The notes: generated by a model not told the origin, from the sequence alone. Positions 37,094 to 45,842 are shown, counted from the first letter of the stretch. The stretch: 64,000 bases of DNA from JACCTH01 sp963761985 (GCA_963761985.1 CAVXIT010000003.1:248001-312000); one strand, 5' to 3'. Numbers and translations: made by a program.

Positions 37094-37905
37094 AGGCTTC
37101 CCATCGCGACTAGATCGGCCACCGGCTCGTCGAAGGAGCAGCTGCCGTAGGAGCGCAGGAAGGTTCGAGCCGATCGCAGCTCCGACACGCTGAACTCTCT
37201 GTTGCCCACCTGCAGGCCACCCCTTCCCAAACGCCCTTCGCTGCATTCGAGCATCTCGGTTGCGTCGTCGCGATCGCCGTTGAGTACCAGTGCCGTCGCG
37301 GCGGCAACAAGATTCAGGAAACCATGTCTCCAAACACCCAGTTCGGGCCAAAAGTGCCGCCAGGGATGATGAAGACCGGCCGTTGCCTTGAGCGGAAGCC
37401 CGCAGGCAAAAGTCGCGTGCATGGCTTCGGCCAGGATCTGCGTAGAGGGAAAGTCCGATTGCTTTGGTCCGCCACAACGAACCTTCACTCCGATGCGCCG
37501 GCCCGGAGACTCGGCAGCGATGTCGAGGACGACTTTGGCATCGGCTTCGAGCCAGAGAGCCTGGGCAGGGTCAATTCGATCGAAACTGCCAGCAATGGAT
37601 GTGTCCCGAGTTTCAAGCTGGCGGATCTCAAGTCCCGAGATGGAGATTGCATCGATGGCTTCAGCGAGGTGCTGGTCGATCACGACTCCAACCGGCACCG
37701 GCTCCCCCCCAAGCATCCATTCCAGATCGTGGAGCTTGGAGCTGGGGCAGAGGAAGACACCGAGCATCCACTGGTGCCGTGTGTGGCGATGGCGCAGATA
37801 CATAGCCAAAGCATCCTCGAGACCCAATGACTCTGGGGGGTACATGCCGGCATAGTCGATGAGGCCGGAGAGGACGACCTCGGAGGCGTTAGCGGGTTGA
37901 GCCAC
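37087..37905 (-). CDS. Conserved-looking protein coupled to fumarylacetoacetase, unknown function
   Basis: 272 residues from a GTG at 37905. The sequence opens VAQPANASEVVLSGLIDYAGMYPPE and has regular alpha/beta spacing with GVKVRCGG and LPLKATAGLHHPWRH, which suggest a TIM-barrel-like or aldolase-like fold, but no family was recognised. It overlaps the FAH gene by seven bases, so a role with FAH in aromatic degradation is inferred. The extension to 38019 would overlap the divergent gene and is rejected. Eighteen bases separate it from the divergent hydratase. Confidence 0.7.
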   Translation of the reverse strand: MAQPANASEVVLSGLIDYAGMYPPESLGLEDALAMYLRHRHTRHQWMLGVFLCPSSKLHDLEWMLGGEPVPVGVVIDQHLAEAIDAISISGLEIRQLETRDTSIAGSFDRIDPAQALWLEADAKVVLDIAAESPGRRIGVKVRCGGPKQSDFPSTQILAEAMHATFACGLPLKATAGLHHPWRHFWPELGVWRHGFLNLVAAATALVLNGDRDDATEMLECSEGRLGRGGLQVGNREFSVSELRSARTFLRSYGSCSFDEPVADLVAMGSLW

Positions 37906-37923
37906 GGCCGTATCGTACGAAGG

Positions 37924-38700
37924 ATGACGAAGTGGATTCGGATCGAGAGGGAGGGCTCTGTCCTCATTGTCACGATCGCGCGGCCTCCACTGAATGCGAT
38001 CGACGCTGAGCTCCACCACCAGCTCTGCGACCTCTTCCGCGACCTTCGCCAGGAACGAGAGGCTCGCGCGATCCTTCTCACTGGCGAGGGGAGAATGTTC
38101 TCCGCGGGAGGCGACTTCGACTGGTTTCCGACCCTCCGAGACCCCGGCCGGCTGGCAGATCTAAGGCGCGACGCCAAGCAACTGATCTGGGACCTGGTAG
38201 ATATCGAGCTGCCTCTGGTCGTAGCGATCAACGGTCCCGCGGTGGGACTGGGGGCAACGATTGCCTTGCTCGGCGACGTGATCTTCATCGCCGAAACCGC
38301 TCACATCGCCGATCCCCACGTTCGCGTCGGCATTGTCGCTGGAGATGGCGGGGCCGCGATTTGGCCGTTCTTGGTCGGTCCGGCGCGGGCCAAGGAATAT
38401 CTGCTCACCGGCGATCCGGTATCGGCTGTCGAGGCCGAGCGCATCGGATTGGTCAACCACGTGGTGCAAGCAGCTGAGCTCTTTTCCACCTCCCTGGCAA
38501 TGGCGCAGCGCTTGGCCGCCGGAGCCCCGTTGGCGTTGCAGTACACGAAGGCCGCGGTCAACCAGCAAGTGAAGGCAGCGCTGCAGCTCTCGTTCGACTA
38601 CTCGCTTGCCCACGAGATCGTGACCTTTACGAGCGCAGATCACCAGGAGGCGCTGCAGGCGATTTCAGAGCAGCGATCACCTCGGTTTGAAGGGCGCTGA
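37924..38700 (+). CDS. Enoyl-CoA hydratase/isomerase family protein
   Basis: 258 residues of the crotonase family. ARPPLNAID, the oxyanion-hole segment LTGEGRMFSAGGDFD, INGPAVGLGATIALLGD, and the DPHVRVGIVAGDGGAA part are clear. The catalytic Glu pair positions are partly replaced (VRVGIVAGDGG with Asp), so whether it is a hydratase, an isomerase or a decarboxylase is open. It is divergent from the FAH-linked gene; an 8-base palindrome TCGTACGA (37913-37920) lies between them. Confidence 0.86.
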   Translation: MTKWIRIEREGSVLIVTIARPPLNAIDAELHHQLCDLFRDLRQEREARAILLTGEGRMFSAGGDFDWFPTLRDPGRLADLRRDAKQLIWDLVDIELPLVVAINGPAVGLGATIALLGDVIFIAETAHIADPHVRVGIVAGDGGAAIWPFLVGPARAKEYLLTGDPVSAVEAERIGLVNHVVQAAELFSTSLAMAQRLAAGAPLALQYTKAAVNQQVKAALQLSFDYSLAHEIVTFTSADHQEALQAISEQRSPRFEGR

Positions 38701-38723
38701 CGCCTCCGTAACCTGCCCGGCTC

Positions 38724-39917
38724 ATGGTTCGCCAGTTCCTGGCCACTAAGTGGTTCGCGCTCATCTTTCTCTCGTCGCTCGCCTCTGAGTTGACGAACAG
38801 CCTGCTGGTCCACTTCCCAGGGTTTCTGCTCGACCTCGGTGCCGACGAAGTACGTATCGGAACCATCGTCGGCATCTCCGGTCTGGCCTCGATCGCGGTT
38901 CGTCCGTGGATCGGCCGCGTGATGGACCAGAAGAGCCGGCGACTCATGATTCGAATCGGCACAGGGATCGTGGTTGTTTCCACATTCTCGTACGCGTTCG
39001 TCGACCAACTCGGTCCCGCCGTAGTCGGGGCGCGGCTCCTGCAAGGTGTTGGACAGGCGATGTCGGCGACGGCTTTCTGGACGTACATAGCCGACCGGAT
39101 TCCCACTCAATACCGGAGCCAGGGAATCGCTCTCTTTGGGATCTCCGGACTCGCCCCCCTCGGCATCGCTCCTGCCATTGGGGACCGCATCCTGTTGGGC
39201 CAATGGGGTTACCGAGGAATCTTCTTTGTCGCCGCCGCGTGTTCGCTGGTGGCTTTGGTCCTGGCGTTCTTTCTCGAGCGCAGCGGCAAGAACACGGGCG
39301 CTACCACCACCGGGTTTCGCGAGGTGTTGTTTCGGCCCGAGCTCCGTCCGATCTGGTTCGTTACTCTCGTGCTTTCGCTTGGGTTCACTGCGGCCTTCGT
39401 GTTCGTCAAAACATATGTCACGACCTCGGGCCTTGGCTCGATCGGCCCGTTCTTCGCCACCTATGCGCTCGTAGCGGTCATCTGGAGACTGACCCTGGCG
39501 TGGGTCCCCGATCGCGTTGGTCCGGTGCGAATGCTGGGACCGGGCCTGGTCGCCTATGCGCTCGGCGTCGGGCTCGTGGGTCTCTTGCCATTGCCAATTG
39601 GCCTGATCATCGGTGGCGCCATCACCGGTCTCGGCCACGGCATTTCCTTCCCGGTCGTCGTCACTTTGGCCACCAGTCGGGCCGCGCCAGGCGAAAGAGG
39701 AACCACGACAGCAATCTTCACCGCCCTTTTCGATCTCGCCCTCTTCGGTGCTTCACCGCTATTGGGTCTCTTGATTCGCGAGTTCGGCTATCAGGCGATG
39801 TTCGTGGGAACGGCGGTCGCGATTCTCGTCGGAACCGCTCTAGTGCTGTCAGCCGAGAAGCGACTTGCCGTTGATCTCAGAGACGAACCAGCGACCGCCC
39901 CAGTCCCGCATGTTTGA
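38724..39917 (+). CDS. MFS transporter
   Basis: 397 residues with about twelve membrane segments. The motif-A-like loop after TM2 is GRVMDQKSRR (about residues 64-73), with its counterpart WVPDRVGPVR in the second half. The family covers drug and metabolite exporters; the substrate is unknown. It begins 23 bases after the hydratase gene. The last 41 bases overlap the 3' end of the convergent MDR reductase. Confidence 0.88.
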   Translation: MVRQFLATKWFALIFLSSLASELTNSLLVHFPGFLLDLGADEVRIGTIVGISGLASIAVRPWIGRVMDQKSRRLMIRIGTGIVVVSTFSYAFVDQLGPAVVGARLLQGVGQAMSATAFWTYIADRIPTQYRSQGIALFGISGLAPLGIAPAIGDRILLGQWGYRGIFFVAAACSLVALVLAFFLERSGKNTGATTTGFREVLFRPELRPIWFVTLVLSLGFTAAFVFVKTYVTTSGLGSIGPFFATYALVAVIWRLTLAWVPDRVGPVRMLGPGLVAYALGVGLVGLLPLPIGLIIGGAITGLGHGISFPVVVTLATSRAAPGERGTTTAIFTALFDLALFGASPLLGLLIREFGYQAMFVGTAVAILVGTALVLSAEKRLAVDLRDEPATAPVPHV

Positions 39918-40872
39918 AGAGATCGCAGAACAAGCTCGGAGCTGACTCGAAGCCGTCGACCATGTTCTCGGTGTAGACGAGCTTGCCCTCTTTGATCCAG
40001 TCGGCCATCGTCGTCATCGCGGCGCGAAAGTCGGCGAGGTAGTCCCAGACGATCATCCCTTCGATGCGTACCCGGCGCTCGACGACTTCGCGCAGGTTGC
40101 GGATGCCGCGCGGCTCGGCCAGGTTGTACTCGGACACCTGACCAGCCACGACAATCCGGCCACCCTGATTCATGGCGAGGAGCGCCAGGTCCGCGAGCTC
40201 TCCACCGACGTTGTCGAAGTACACGTCAACGCCTTCAAGCGCGGCATCGGCGATTGAAAGATTCGGCATGTGCCGATCAAGGCAGGCATCAAAGCCGAGG
40301 ACGTCAGTTACGTACTGGCAACGTTCCGGACCACCCGCGATGCCAATGACCCGGCATCCAATGATGCGAGCGATCTGGCCGGCGGTGGCACCGACGGTGC
40401 CCGCAGCCGACGAGACCAGCACCGTCTCCCCGGGCCAGATGCGGGCAACCCTGGTGAGCCCGAAGTAGGCCGTAAGGCCCGAGACGCCAAGCACCCCGAT
40501 GGCGGTGCTCTCAGAAATCGGCGGGGCGAACAATTCGGGATCGAGACGAAGCACGCCTTTGCCATTCGTGACGTAATGAGTTCGCCAGCCGCCTCCCGAG
40601 GTAACCCGGTCGCCCACCGCAAACCGGGGATTGTTTGACGAAAGCACCTCGCCAACGGTGAAACCATCGATCACGTCACCGAGTGCGGTACGGGGCCCGT
40701 AGCTGTCGCGGCTGAGCCTGTCCCGTACCCCGGCATCGACAGAGATGAACCGGTTAGCCACCAACAGTTCGCCTTCAGCAAGATCGGGGATTTTCCACTC
40801 GCGAAGCATGAAATCGGATGGCTCCGGTAGTCCCTCCGGATTGCGCGCGAGAACCCACTCTTTGGCCAGCAC
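39877..40872 (-). CDS. NADP-dependent MDR oxidoreductase (CurA/LTB4-reductase type)
   Basis: 331 residues from a GTG at 40872; longer extension toward 41016 runs into Fpg's strand. It lacks the zinc sites of alcohol dehydrogenases. The nucleotide motif is SSAAGTVGATAGQIARI, and YFDNVGGELADLALLAMNQGGRIVV and WDYLADFRAA are typical of the 2-alkenal/LTB4 12-hydroxydehydrogenase group that reduces double bonds with NADPH. Divergent from Fpg with 23 bases between starts. Confidence 0.86.
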   Translation of the reverse strand: MLAKEWVLARNPEGLPEPSDFMLREWKIPDLAEGELLVANRFISVDAGVRDRLSRDSYGPRTALGDVIDGFTVGEVLSSNNPRFAVGDRVTSGGGWRTHYVTNGKGVLRLDPELFAPPISESTAIGVLGVSGLTAYFGLTRVARIWPGETVLVSSAAGTVGATAGQIARIIGCRVIGIAGGPERCQYVTDVLGFDACLDRHMPNLSIADAALEGVDVYFDNVGGELADLALLAMNQGGRIVVAGQVSEYNLAEPRGIRNLREVVERRVRIEGMIVWDYLADFRAAMTTMADWIKEGKLVYTENMVDGFESAPSLFCDLFKHAGLGRSLVRL

Positions 40873-40895
40873 GGATGGAAAGGTACCGTTTTGCC

Positions 40896-41801
40896 GTGCC
40901 CGAACTGCCCGACATCGTTGTCTATCTCGAAGCCTTGGAGCGTCGGATCCTCGGCCACAAACTCGAGAAGCTTCGCCTGGCTTCACCCGCCGTGCTTCGG
41001 ACCTATCAACCGCCATTCGATGCGCCCGAGGGAAAGACCGTCGCCGGGCTCCGTCGCATCGGCAAACGTCTCGTGCTCGATTTCGGTGACGATCTCTTCG
41101 TGGTGATCCATCTGATGATCGCCGGTCGTTTGCAGTGGAAAGAGGGGAAGGCCGCTATTCCCAAGAAGGTGGGTCTGGCCGGGTTCGAGTTCGACAACGG
41201 AACCTTGATTCTCACCGAGCAGGGAACGAAGCGACGCGCAGGCATCTGGGTCATCTCCGGCGAGGAGGATCTGGCAGCCGAGAACCGGGGAGGCGTCGAA
41301 CCGCTCGAGGCAAGCGCAGACGAGTTTGCTGCGGCGATTACCTCAGAGAATCGAACGCTGAAACGGGTCCTAACCGATCCGCGGTTGTTCTCGGGGATCG
41401 GAAACTCATACTCGGATGAAATCCTCTGGGCGGCTCAGCTTTCCCCCGTCACCCGGACGCGCCAGCTCAGCTCGGAACAGATCAAGCGTTTGCACGATGC
41501 GACCGTATCCCAGCTCGACTATTGGACCGAAGTACAAAGGCAGAGCGTCGGGGATGGATGGCCAACCAAAGTCACTGCTTTTCGCCCGGAGATGGCCGTC
41601 CACGGAAAGTTTGGTGAGCCATGCCCGCGTTGTGGCACCAAAGTGCAACGAATCGTCTACGCCTCCAACGAGACCAATTACTGCCCGACCTGTCAAACCG
41701 GTGGAAAATTGCTCGCTGATCGATCGCTCTCGCGCCTTCTCAAGGAAGACTGGCCGCGGAGCCTGGAGGAGCTAGAGGAGATGAAGCGCCCCAAAATCTA
41801 A
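40896..41801 (+). CDS. Fpg/Nei family DNA glycosylase
   Basis: 301 residues from GTG 40896, chosen because the processed protein then begins PELPDIVVYLE, with catalytic Pro and Glu at residues 2-3. Other features: RRIGKRLVLDFGDDLFVVIHLMIAGRL with the catalytic Lys, the helix-two-turn-helix (LFSGIGNSYSDEILW), and a C-terminal zinc finger (CPRCG and YCPTCQ). Such enzymes remove oxidised bases such as 8-oxoguanine or oxidised pyrimidines. The exact lesion range cannot be read from the sequence. Convergent with the DUF456 gene. Confidence 0.88.
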   Translation: MPELPDIVVYLEALERRILGHKLEKLRLASPAVLRTYQPPFDAPEGKTVAGLRRIGKRLVLDFGDDLFVVIHLMIAGRLQWKEGKAAIPKKVGLAGFEFDNGTLILTEQGTKRRAGIWVISGEEDLAAENRGGVEPLEASADEFAAAITSENRTLKRVLTDPRLFSGIGNSYSDEILWAAQLSPVTRTRQLSSEQIKRLHDATVSQLDYWTEVQRQSVGDGWPTKVTAFRPEMAVHGKFGEPCPRCGTKVQRIVYASNETNYCPTCQTGGKLLADRSLSRLLKEDWPRSLEELEEMKRPKI

Positions 41802-41806
41802 GGCAA

Positions 41807-42292
41807 TCAGGTCCAGAAAAGAACCGTGACGAGCCAGATTCCCGCGACCAGAAGTGCCGCGGTCAGTTCGATCAAGATCGAAAGGCCCGTGGCCTTCATC
41901 GCCGATTTGGTCGATGGCCAGGCTCGCTGATGTTGGCCGAGTCGCTGTCGCTCCGATAGGTAGACCCCGAGAGGGAATCCAATAAAGAGCCCGATCACCG
42001 GGATGACGAAGAATCCGACAATTGCGGCGAGGCCGCCGATGAGGAGCGAGCGCTTGGGAACTCCCGCCTCGCGTAGCCGGCGGCCGGGCAAAATGTATTT
42101 GCCGGTTTCGCCCGCAATGAGCAGGACCGTGGCGATACCCACCACGACCCAGGCGGCTGTTCCGCCTTCGACGAGCGCCCACACCAGCACGGCTCCATAG
42201 ACCAGGATCAGACCGGGCACCGCCGCGACCACGACACCGACCAGCCCGGCGGCGATCACCAGACCCACGACGATGAGTCCGGGCGTGTCCAT
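41807..42292 (-). CDS. DUF456 family membrane protein
   Basis: 161 residues with about five hydrophobic segments, including GLIVVGLVIAAGLVGVVVAAVPG at the N-terminus, VVVGIATVLLIAGE, and the Gly-rich GGLAAIVGFFVIPVIGLFIGFPLGVYLSE typical of DUF456. It is predicted to lie in the cytoplasmic membrane. Function unknown. A longer minus-strand frame to 42674 reads the imuA region backwards and is rejected. Its promoter would lie near the LexA box of imuA. Confidence 0.8.
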   Translation of the reverse strand: MDTPGLIVVGLVIAAGLVGVVVAAVPGLILVYGAVLVWALVEGGTAAWVVVGIATVLLIAGETGKYILPGRRLREAGVPKRSLLIGGLAAIVGFFVIPVIGLFIGFPLGVYLSERQRLGQHQRAWPSTKSAMKATGLSILIELTAALLVAGIWLVTVLFWT

Positions 42293-42324
42293 TGGCGCAC
42301 CTTACGGGCCCTGCTCGGGCCGGG

Positions 42325-42352
42325 TTGTGTCGAACATGTGTTCGACTAAACT
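42325..42352 (+). promoter_or_regulatory. Candidate imuA promoter
   Basis: TTGTGT (42325-42330) and TAAACT (42347-42352) are separated by 16 bases, and the LexA box fills that spacer. A transcript starting near 42359 would have little or no leader before ATG 42363. Confidence 0.6.
42331..42344. promoter_or_regulatory. LexA (SOS) box upstream of imuA
   Basis: CGAACATGTGTTCG matches the Gram-positive/actinobacterial LexA consensus CGAAC-N4-GTTCG. The flanks extend the dyad to TCGAAC...GTTCGA. It lies between the -35 and -10 elements of imuA, where LexA would block polymerase. Confidence 0.9.
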
Positions 42353-42362
42353 GCCATGCTTC

Positions 42363-42930
42363 ATGCTGGCGGAACATGCGGTCGAACAGCTTCCCTCGTT
42401 GGCTCTTATGCCGGGAAAGATCGTCGGGTTGGAGGGGCCGGCTGGTTGGGGTTTGACCCGGGTGGGCATGACGCTCTTGGCCGCTCCCTCCCAAGTCGGA
42501 ACGGTGGTGATGATCGATGCTCGAGGAGGGTGGCTGTCGCCGCTGGCAGCCTGGGAGGTAGGGGTGAAACCCGGACGGCTGGTGGTGGTTCGGTGTGGCG
42601 ACCGCAGACTTTGGGGCCAGGTGACTGCCGCGATCCTCGAGGGAGTAGCTGCGGTTTATGCCGAAGTACCTCAAGGGGTGGGGGAGAACGAGTTGCGGCG
42701 ATTGGCCGCGCTCACCCGGGCGCGCAAGGCCGGGCTCGCGCTCGCGACCGTTGCGTGGTCAATTGCCCGCGGGCATCACCCATCTCCGGATCAATGGAGC
42801 GGGAGTGAGTTGGGAAGGAGTCGACCATGGTCATGGTCGTCTGCGCGAACGTCGTCTGGCGCTGGAGGTGAGCGGCAAGTCGTTCCCCCAGCAAAGGATC
42901 AGCCTGCAGAGCTTCGAAGTTGGTGCCTAG
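42363..42930 (+). CDS. imuA: ImuA-like RecA-fold protein, apparent frameshift near 42745
   Basis: About 188 residues. The ATG at 42363 follows the promoter; ATG 42336, inside the LexA box, is also in frame and would add nine residues. The core is RecA/SulA-like with a degenerate P-loop (GLEGPAGWGLTRVGMTLLAA) and VVMIDARGGWL, and is directly upstream of imuB. The frame shifts near 42733-42750: the end (PAGITHLRINGAGVSWEG to LQSFEVGA) is in the +1 frame. Removing one base gives LALAPLRGQLPAG. Its part in the mutasome is to link ImuB and the polymerase. Family is inferred partly from context. Confidence 0.78.
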
Positions 42931-42955
42931 GTGCGCACAACCTAAATGCGCACAA
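42926..42955 (+). repeat. Tandem 15-bp duplication at the imuA/imuB junction
   Basis: CCTAGGTGCGCACAA (42926-42940) is followed by CCTAAATGCGCACAA (42941-42955). The first copy holds the imuA TAG and the micro-ORF GTG CGC ACA ACC TAA (MRTT); the second holds the imuB start ATG CGC ACA ATC. It looks like a duplicated start region. Confidence 0.85.
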
Positions 42956-44448
42956 TCTGTGTCTGGTTTCCGGAATGGCCGCTCATGGTGTTGGAAGGAA
43001 ACGGTCCGGGGTTCGTTTACGAGGAAGGAAGCGCAGCAACCAAAAAAGGCACAGGCAGTGAAGCTCAGCGGGTAGCGGCGGTCAACGCGGAAGCTTCAGC
43101 ACTCGGGGTGACAACGGGAATGGGAAGGAGAGCCGCCGAGGCTTTGTGTCCGATCGCGGAAAGTAAACCGCGTGACCTCGGTGCTGAAACCCGGCTCTTC
43201 GAGCCGATGCTGATGGAGCTGGAAACACTGATCCCGCGCGTTGAGGTGGTCGAACCGGGTTTGGTGCTCATCGCTGTGGAAGGAGCCATTCGCTACTACG
43301 GGGGCGAGGACGTGCTGGTAGCCAAGGTCGAAAGCCTGGTCGGCTCCCAGGCACGGGTCGGGCTGGCCAGCGGTCCTTTTGCCGCACGTTGGGCAGCGAT
43401 CACCGCGACCAAGGGCGCGCAGGTGATCGACGATGACATTGGTTTTCTCGCCTCCCTCGACATCGCCGCGGTAGGGCGAGAAGAGATGATCGATACCTTC
43501 CGCTGGTTAGGTCTCAGCACTCTGGGGGCTTTGGCCAGCCTGCCCCGCGCCGCAGTCGCGTCTCGTTTCGGAGACGAAGGTCTTTGGGCGCACCGCCTGG
43601 CCAGCGGAGAGGATCGTTCCGTCAGCCCCCGGACCATTCCCCCGCATTTGGCTGTCGAAGCCCACTACGACGATCCGCTCGAAACTCTCGATCAGGTCGC
43701 CTTCTCCGCCCGGGCCCTCTCCGCTCGACTGATGAACGGCTTGCGAAAAGAAGGCCTGGCTCCATATCGAGTGGAGATCGAAGCTGAGTCTGCTCGGGGC
43801 AAGATTCGCAGCCGGGTTTGGCGGTCAGCCGATCCTTTCTTGGAATCGACGCTGACCGATCGGGTCTGGTGGCAGTTACGGGCTTGGATCGACCAGGAAG
43901 GGGTGGAGGGAGGCCTCCACCGGCTGCGTCTCGATCCTTCCGACCTTTCCGGGGCGGGCCGGCAACTGGCTTTGCTCGAAGCAGTCGGCGATGGTTGGGA
44001 GGGATATGACTCCACCCGGCCGGAAGCCGAGCGCGCTCTCGCCCGCGCTCAAGCCTTGGTCGGGCCTGACGCGGTGCTCCAGGCCGGGCGGCAAGGGGGA
44101 CGGATGCCCGCAGAACAGGTCCATTGGTTTCGGCTTGGTGAGGATCCCGGACCACTCGAGCGTGATCTTGAAGCTCCCTGGCCCGGAGCAACGCCGGGTC
44201 CTGCTCCCAGCCTGGTGCCGCCGCAGCTGACCGCGATCGACATCGAATGGGACGACGGTTTGCCCACGCGGATCCGTCTCGGTTCGCGCTGGGAACCGGT
44301 GCTCAACTGGGCCGGTCCCTGGCGGGTGCTGGGCCGATGGTGGCGGGGAGAAGGTGGGGGTGATCGATACCAAATCGTGACTTCCGCCGGTGCGTTTCTC
44401 ATCGTCACAGAAGGAACCAGAAGCTTTCTGGCTGGAATCTACGATTGA
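42946..44448 (+). CDS. imuB: ImuB, Y-family polymerase-like mutasome protein
   Basis: 500 residues starting MRTICVWFPEWPL. The palm/finger layout of Y-family polymerases is present (VNAEASALGVTTGMGRRAAEALCP, RVGLASGPFAARWAA, the helix-hairpin-helix part LGLSTLGALASLP), but the catalytic SxDE motif is replaced (GLVLIAVEGAIRYYGGED), as in ImuB. A C-terminal tail of about 130 residues follows. ImuB is an inactive scaffold that links DnaE2 to the sliding clamp in SOS mutagenesis. It follows imuA by 15 bases. Confidence 0.92.
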   Translation: MRTICVWFPEWPLMVLEGNGPGFVYEEGSAATKKGTGSEAQRVAAVNAEASALGVTTGMGRRAAEALCPIAESKPRDLGAETRLFEPMLMELETLIPRVEVVEPGLVLIAVEGAIRYYGGEDVLVAKVESLVGSQARVGLASGPFAARWAAITATKGAQVIDDDIGFLASLDIAAVGREEMIDTFRWLGLSTLGALASLPRAAVASRFGDEGLWAHRLASGEDRSVSPRTIPPHLAVEAHYDDPLETLDQVAFSARALSARLMNGLRKEGLAPYRVEIEAESARGKIRSRVWRSADPFLESTLTDRVWWQLRAWIDQEGVEGGLHRLRLDPSDLSGAGRQLALLEAVGDGWEGYDSTRPEAERALARAQALVGPDAVLQAGRQGGRMPAEQVHWFRLGEDPGPLERDLEAPWPGATPGPAPSLVPPQLTAIDIEWDDGLPTRIRLGSRWEPVLNWAGPWRVLGRWWRGEGGGDRYQIVTSAGAFLIVTEGTRSFLAGIYD

Positions 44449-44535
44449 GATATTGAGACGGTCGCACCGTGCTGCTCGTCGTCGCTTCTCAACCAATCCC
44501 CGGCGACTCGCAGAAACGTTCACCGATTCGACTGA

Positions 44536-45267
44536 CTAAACGCCGACTCGCCTAATGCCCGATTCGATCGTTCGGCGGGCCTGTTCAGCGAGACTGGCAG
44601 TGTCATCCCGATTCAGGTCGGCGGTCTCGATCGGTGGATGGATTTCGGCCTTGAGCTCTCCTCCCCGGACCCACATCCTCCCCGGAGGCCAGGCCTCATA
44701 GGTCCCGACAATCGTCATCGGCAGCACCGGGATCCCGCCTGCGATGGCCATGGTGAAGGCACCCTTCTTGAACGGTCGCAGCGTCCCATTGCGACTTCGG
44801 GTTCCTTCGGGATAAATGATGAGCGACCGGCCTGACGCGACTAGCTCTTTGGCCTGGCGATTCACCTTTTCGTGGATCGCTGAACGCGCCGCCCGATCAA
44901 CTTCGACAATCCCGTACGACCGCATCGCGGGGGCGAGGATCGGAACCGAAAACAACTCCTTCTTGGCCAGGAAGCGAATCGGCAGCGGCACGGCCAGAAA
45001 GCAAACCATGATGTCGAGCACCGAGAGGTGGTTGGCAACGACGATATGGCTTCGATTGCGATCGACATGTTCGACGCCGGTGATTTCGAGCGAGCAGCCG
45101 GCGGCCCACAACCAGGACCGGCTCCAAGCCCGGGCACACGCCTCGATCAGGGGCGTCTTGGGCCGAAACCGGGCCAGCACCATCACCACTGGTGCGAAAA
45201 AGAGGGTGACGCTCACTCCCACCACCACTGTCAACACGGTGCGCAAAGGAGCGAGCAGGCTTCGCAT
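44536..45267 (-). CDS. plsC: 1-acyl-sn-glycerol-3-phosphate acyltransferase
   Basis: 243 residues with an N-terminal membrane helix (VLTVVVGVSVTLFFAPVVMVL). The PlsC block I NHLSVLD (HX4D), block III EGTRSRNG and block IV GGIPVLPMTIVG are all present. It makes phosphatidate, the substrate of CdsA encoded at 6.5 kb. The 5' end has 23 bases to the divergent 5-FCL gene. The 87 bases to imuB hold no other gene. Confidence 0.92.
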   Translation of the reverse strand: MRSLLAPLRTVLTVVVGVSVTLFFAPVVMVLARFRPKTPLIEACARAWSRSWLWAAGCSLEITGVEHVDRNRSHIVVANHLSVLDIMVCFLAVPLPIRFLAKKELFSVPILAPAMRSYGIVEVDRAARSAIHEKVNRQAKELVASGRSLIIYPEGTRSRNGTLRPFKKGAFTMAIAGGIPVLPMTIVGTYEAWPPGRMWVRGGELKAEIHPPIETADLNRDDTASLAEQARRTIESGIRRVGV

Positions 45268-45290
45268 GACGCCGACGTTAGGGCGGTAGC

Positions 45291-45842
45291 GTGAATCGAG
45301 TGGAGTCCAAGGCGGAGTTGAGAACCTGGGCGAAGACGCTGGCTCCGGCGACCAGTGACGAATCGAGGGCTGTGGCCCGACATGTCTCCACCTTCATTGC
45401 TGCAAATCGATGGCGCAGAGTTCTCACGTTTCTGGCGATGCCCGGTGAGGTCGACCTCGCAACCATCGAAGGTGACCTCGAATTGGCAGTCACCAGGACT
45501 CCTGCACGAGGCCCGCTCACCATCCACCGACTCGATGAGGACTTAGAGACACATCCCTTCGGATACCGACAACCCCGGGAAGGAGCCGAACCAGTCATCC
45601 CGGAAGAGATTGAATGCGTTCTGGTCCCTGGCGTTCTATTTGCTGCCGACGGATCACGGCTCGGTCACGGCCGCGGCTACTACGACACCCTCCTTCGCAG
45701 TTTGACCCATCGGCCGTTCTTTCTCGGCGTCACCCTTGCTCGGCGGGTCATCGCGAACCTTCCGATGACGGACAACGACGTCTACATGGATGCGATCGCG
45801 ACCGAGAACGGAGTCATGCTGACCAGCTCGTCGACCCGGTGA
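45291..45842 (+). CDS. 5-formyltetrahydrofolate cyclo-ligase
   Basis: 183 residues from GTG 45291 (a GTG at 45300 is possible). The enzyme turns 5-formyl-THF into 5,10-methenyl-THF with ATP. The P-loop-like LVPGVLFAADGSRLGHGRGYYDTLL is the family mark, with the N-terminal R/K for ATP binding (SKAELRTWAK). Convergent with the PPOX gene, overlapping it by 29 bases. Confidence 0.92.
   Translation: MNRVESKAELRTWAKTLAPATSDESRAVARHVSTFIAANRWRRVLTFLAMPGEVDLATIEGDLELAVTRTPARGPLTIHRLDEDLETHPFGYRQPREGAEPVIPEEIECVLVPGVLFAADGSRLGHGRGYYDTLLRSLTHRPFFLGVTLARRVIANLPMTDNDVYMDAIATENGVMLTSSSTR

Noticed and set aside
41772..42674. 300-residue minus-strand frame over the DUF456 gene and imuA
   Set aside because: Out-of-frame composition; the DUF456 gene in another frame has clear membrane segments and family pattern.
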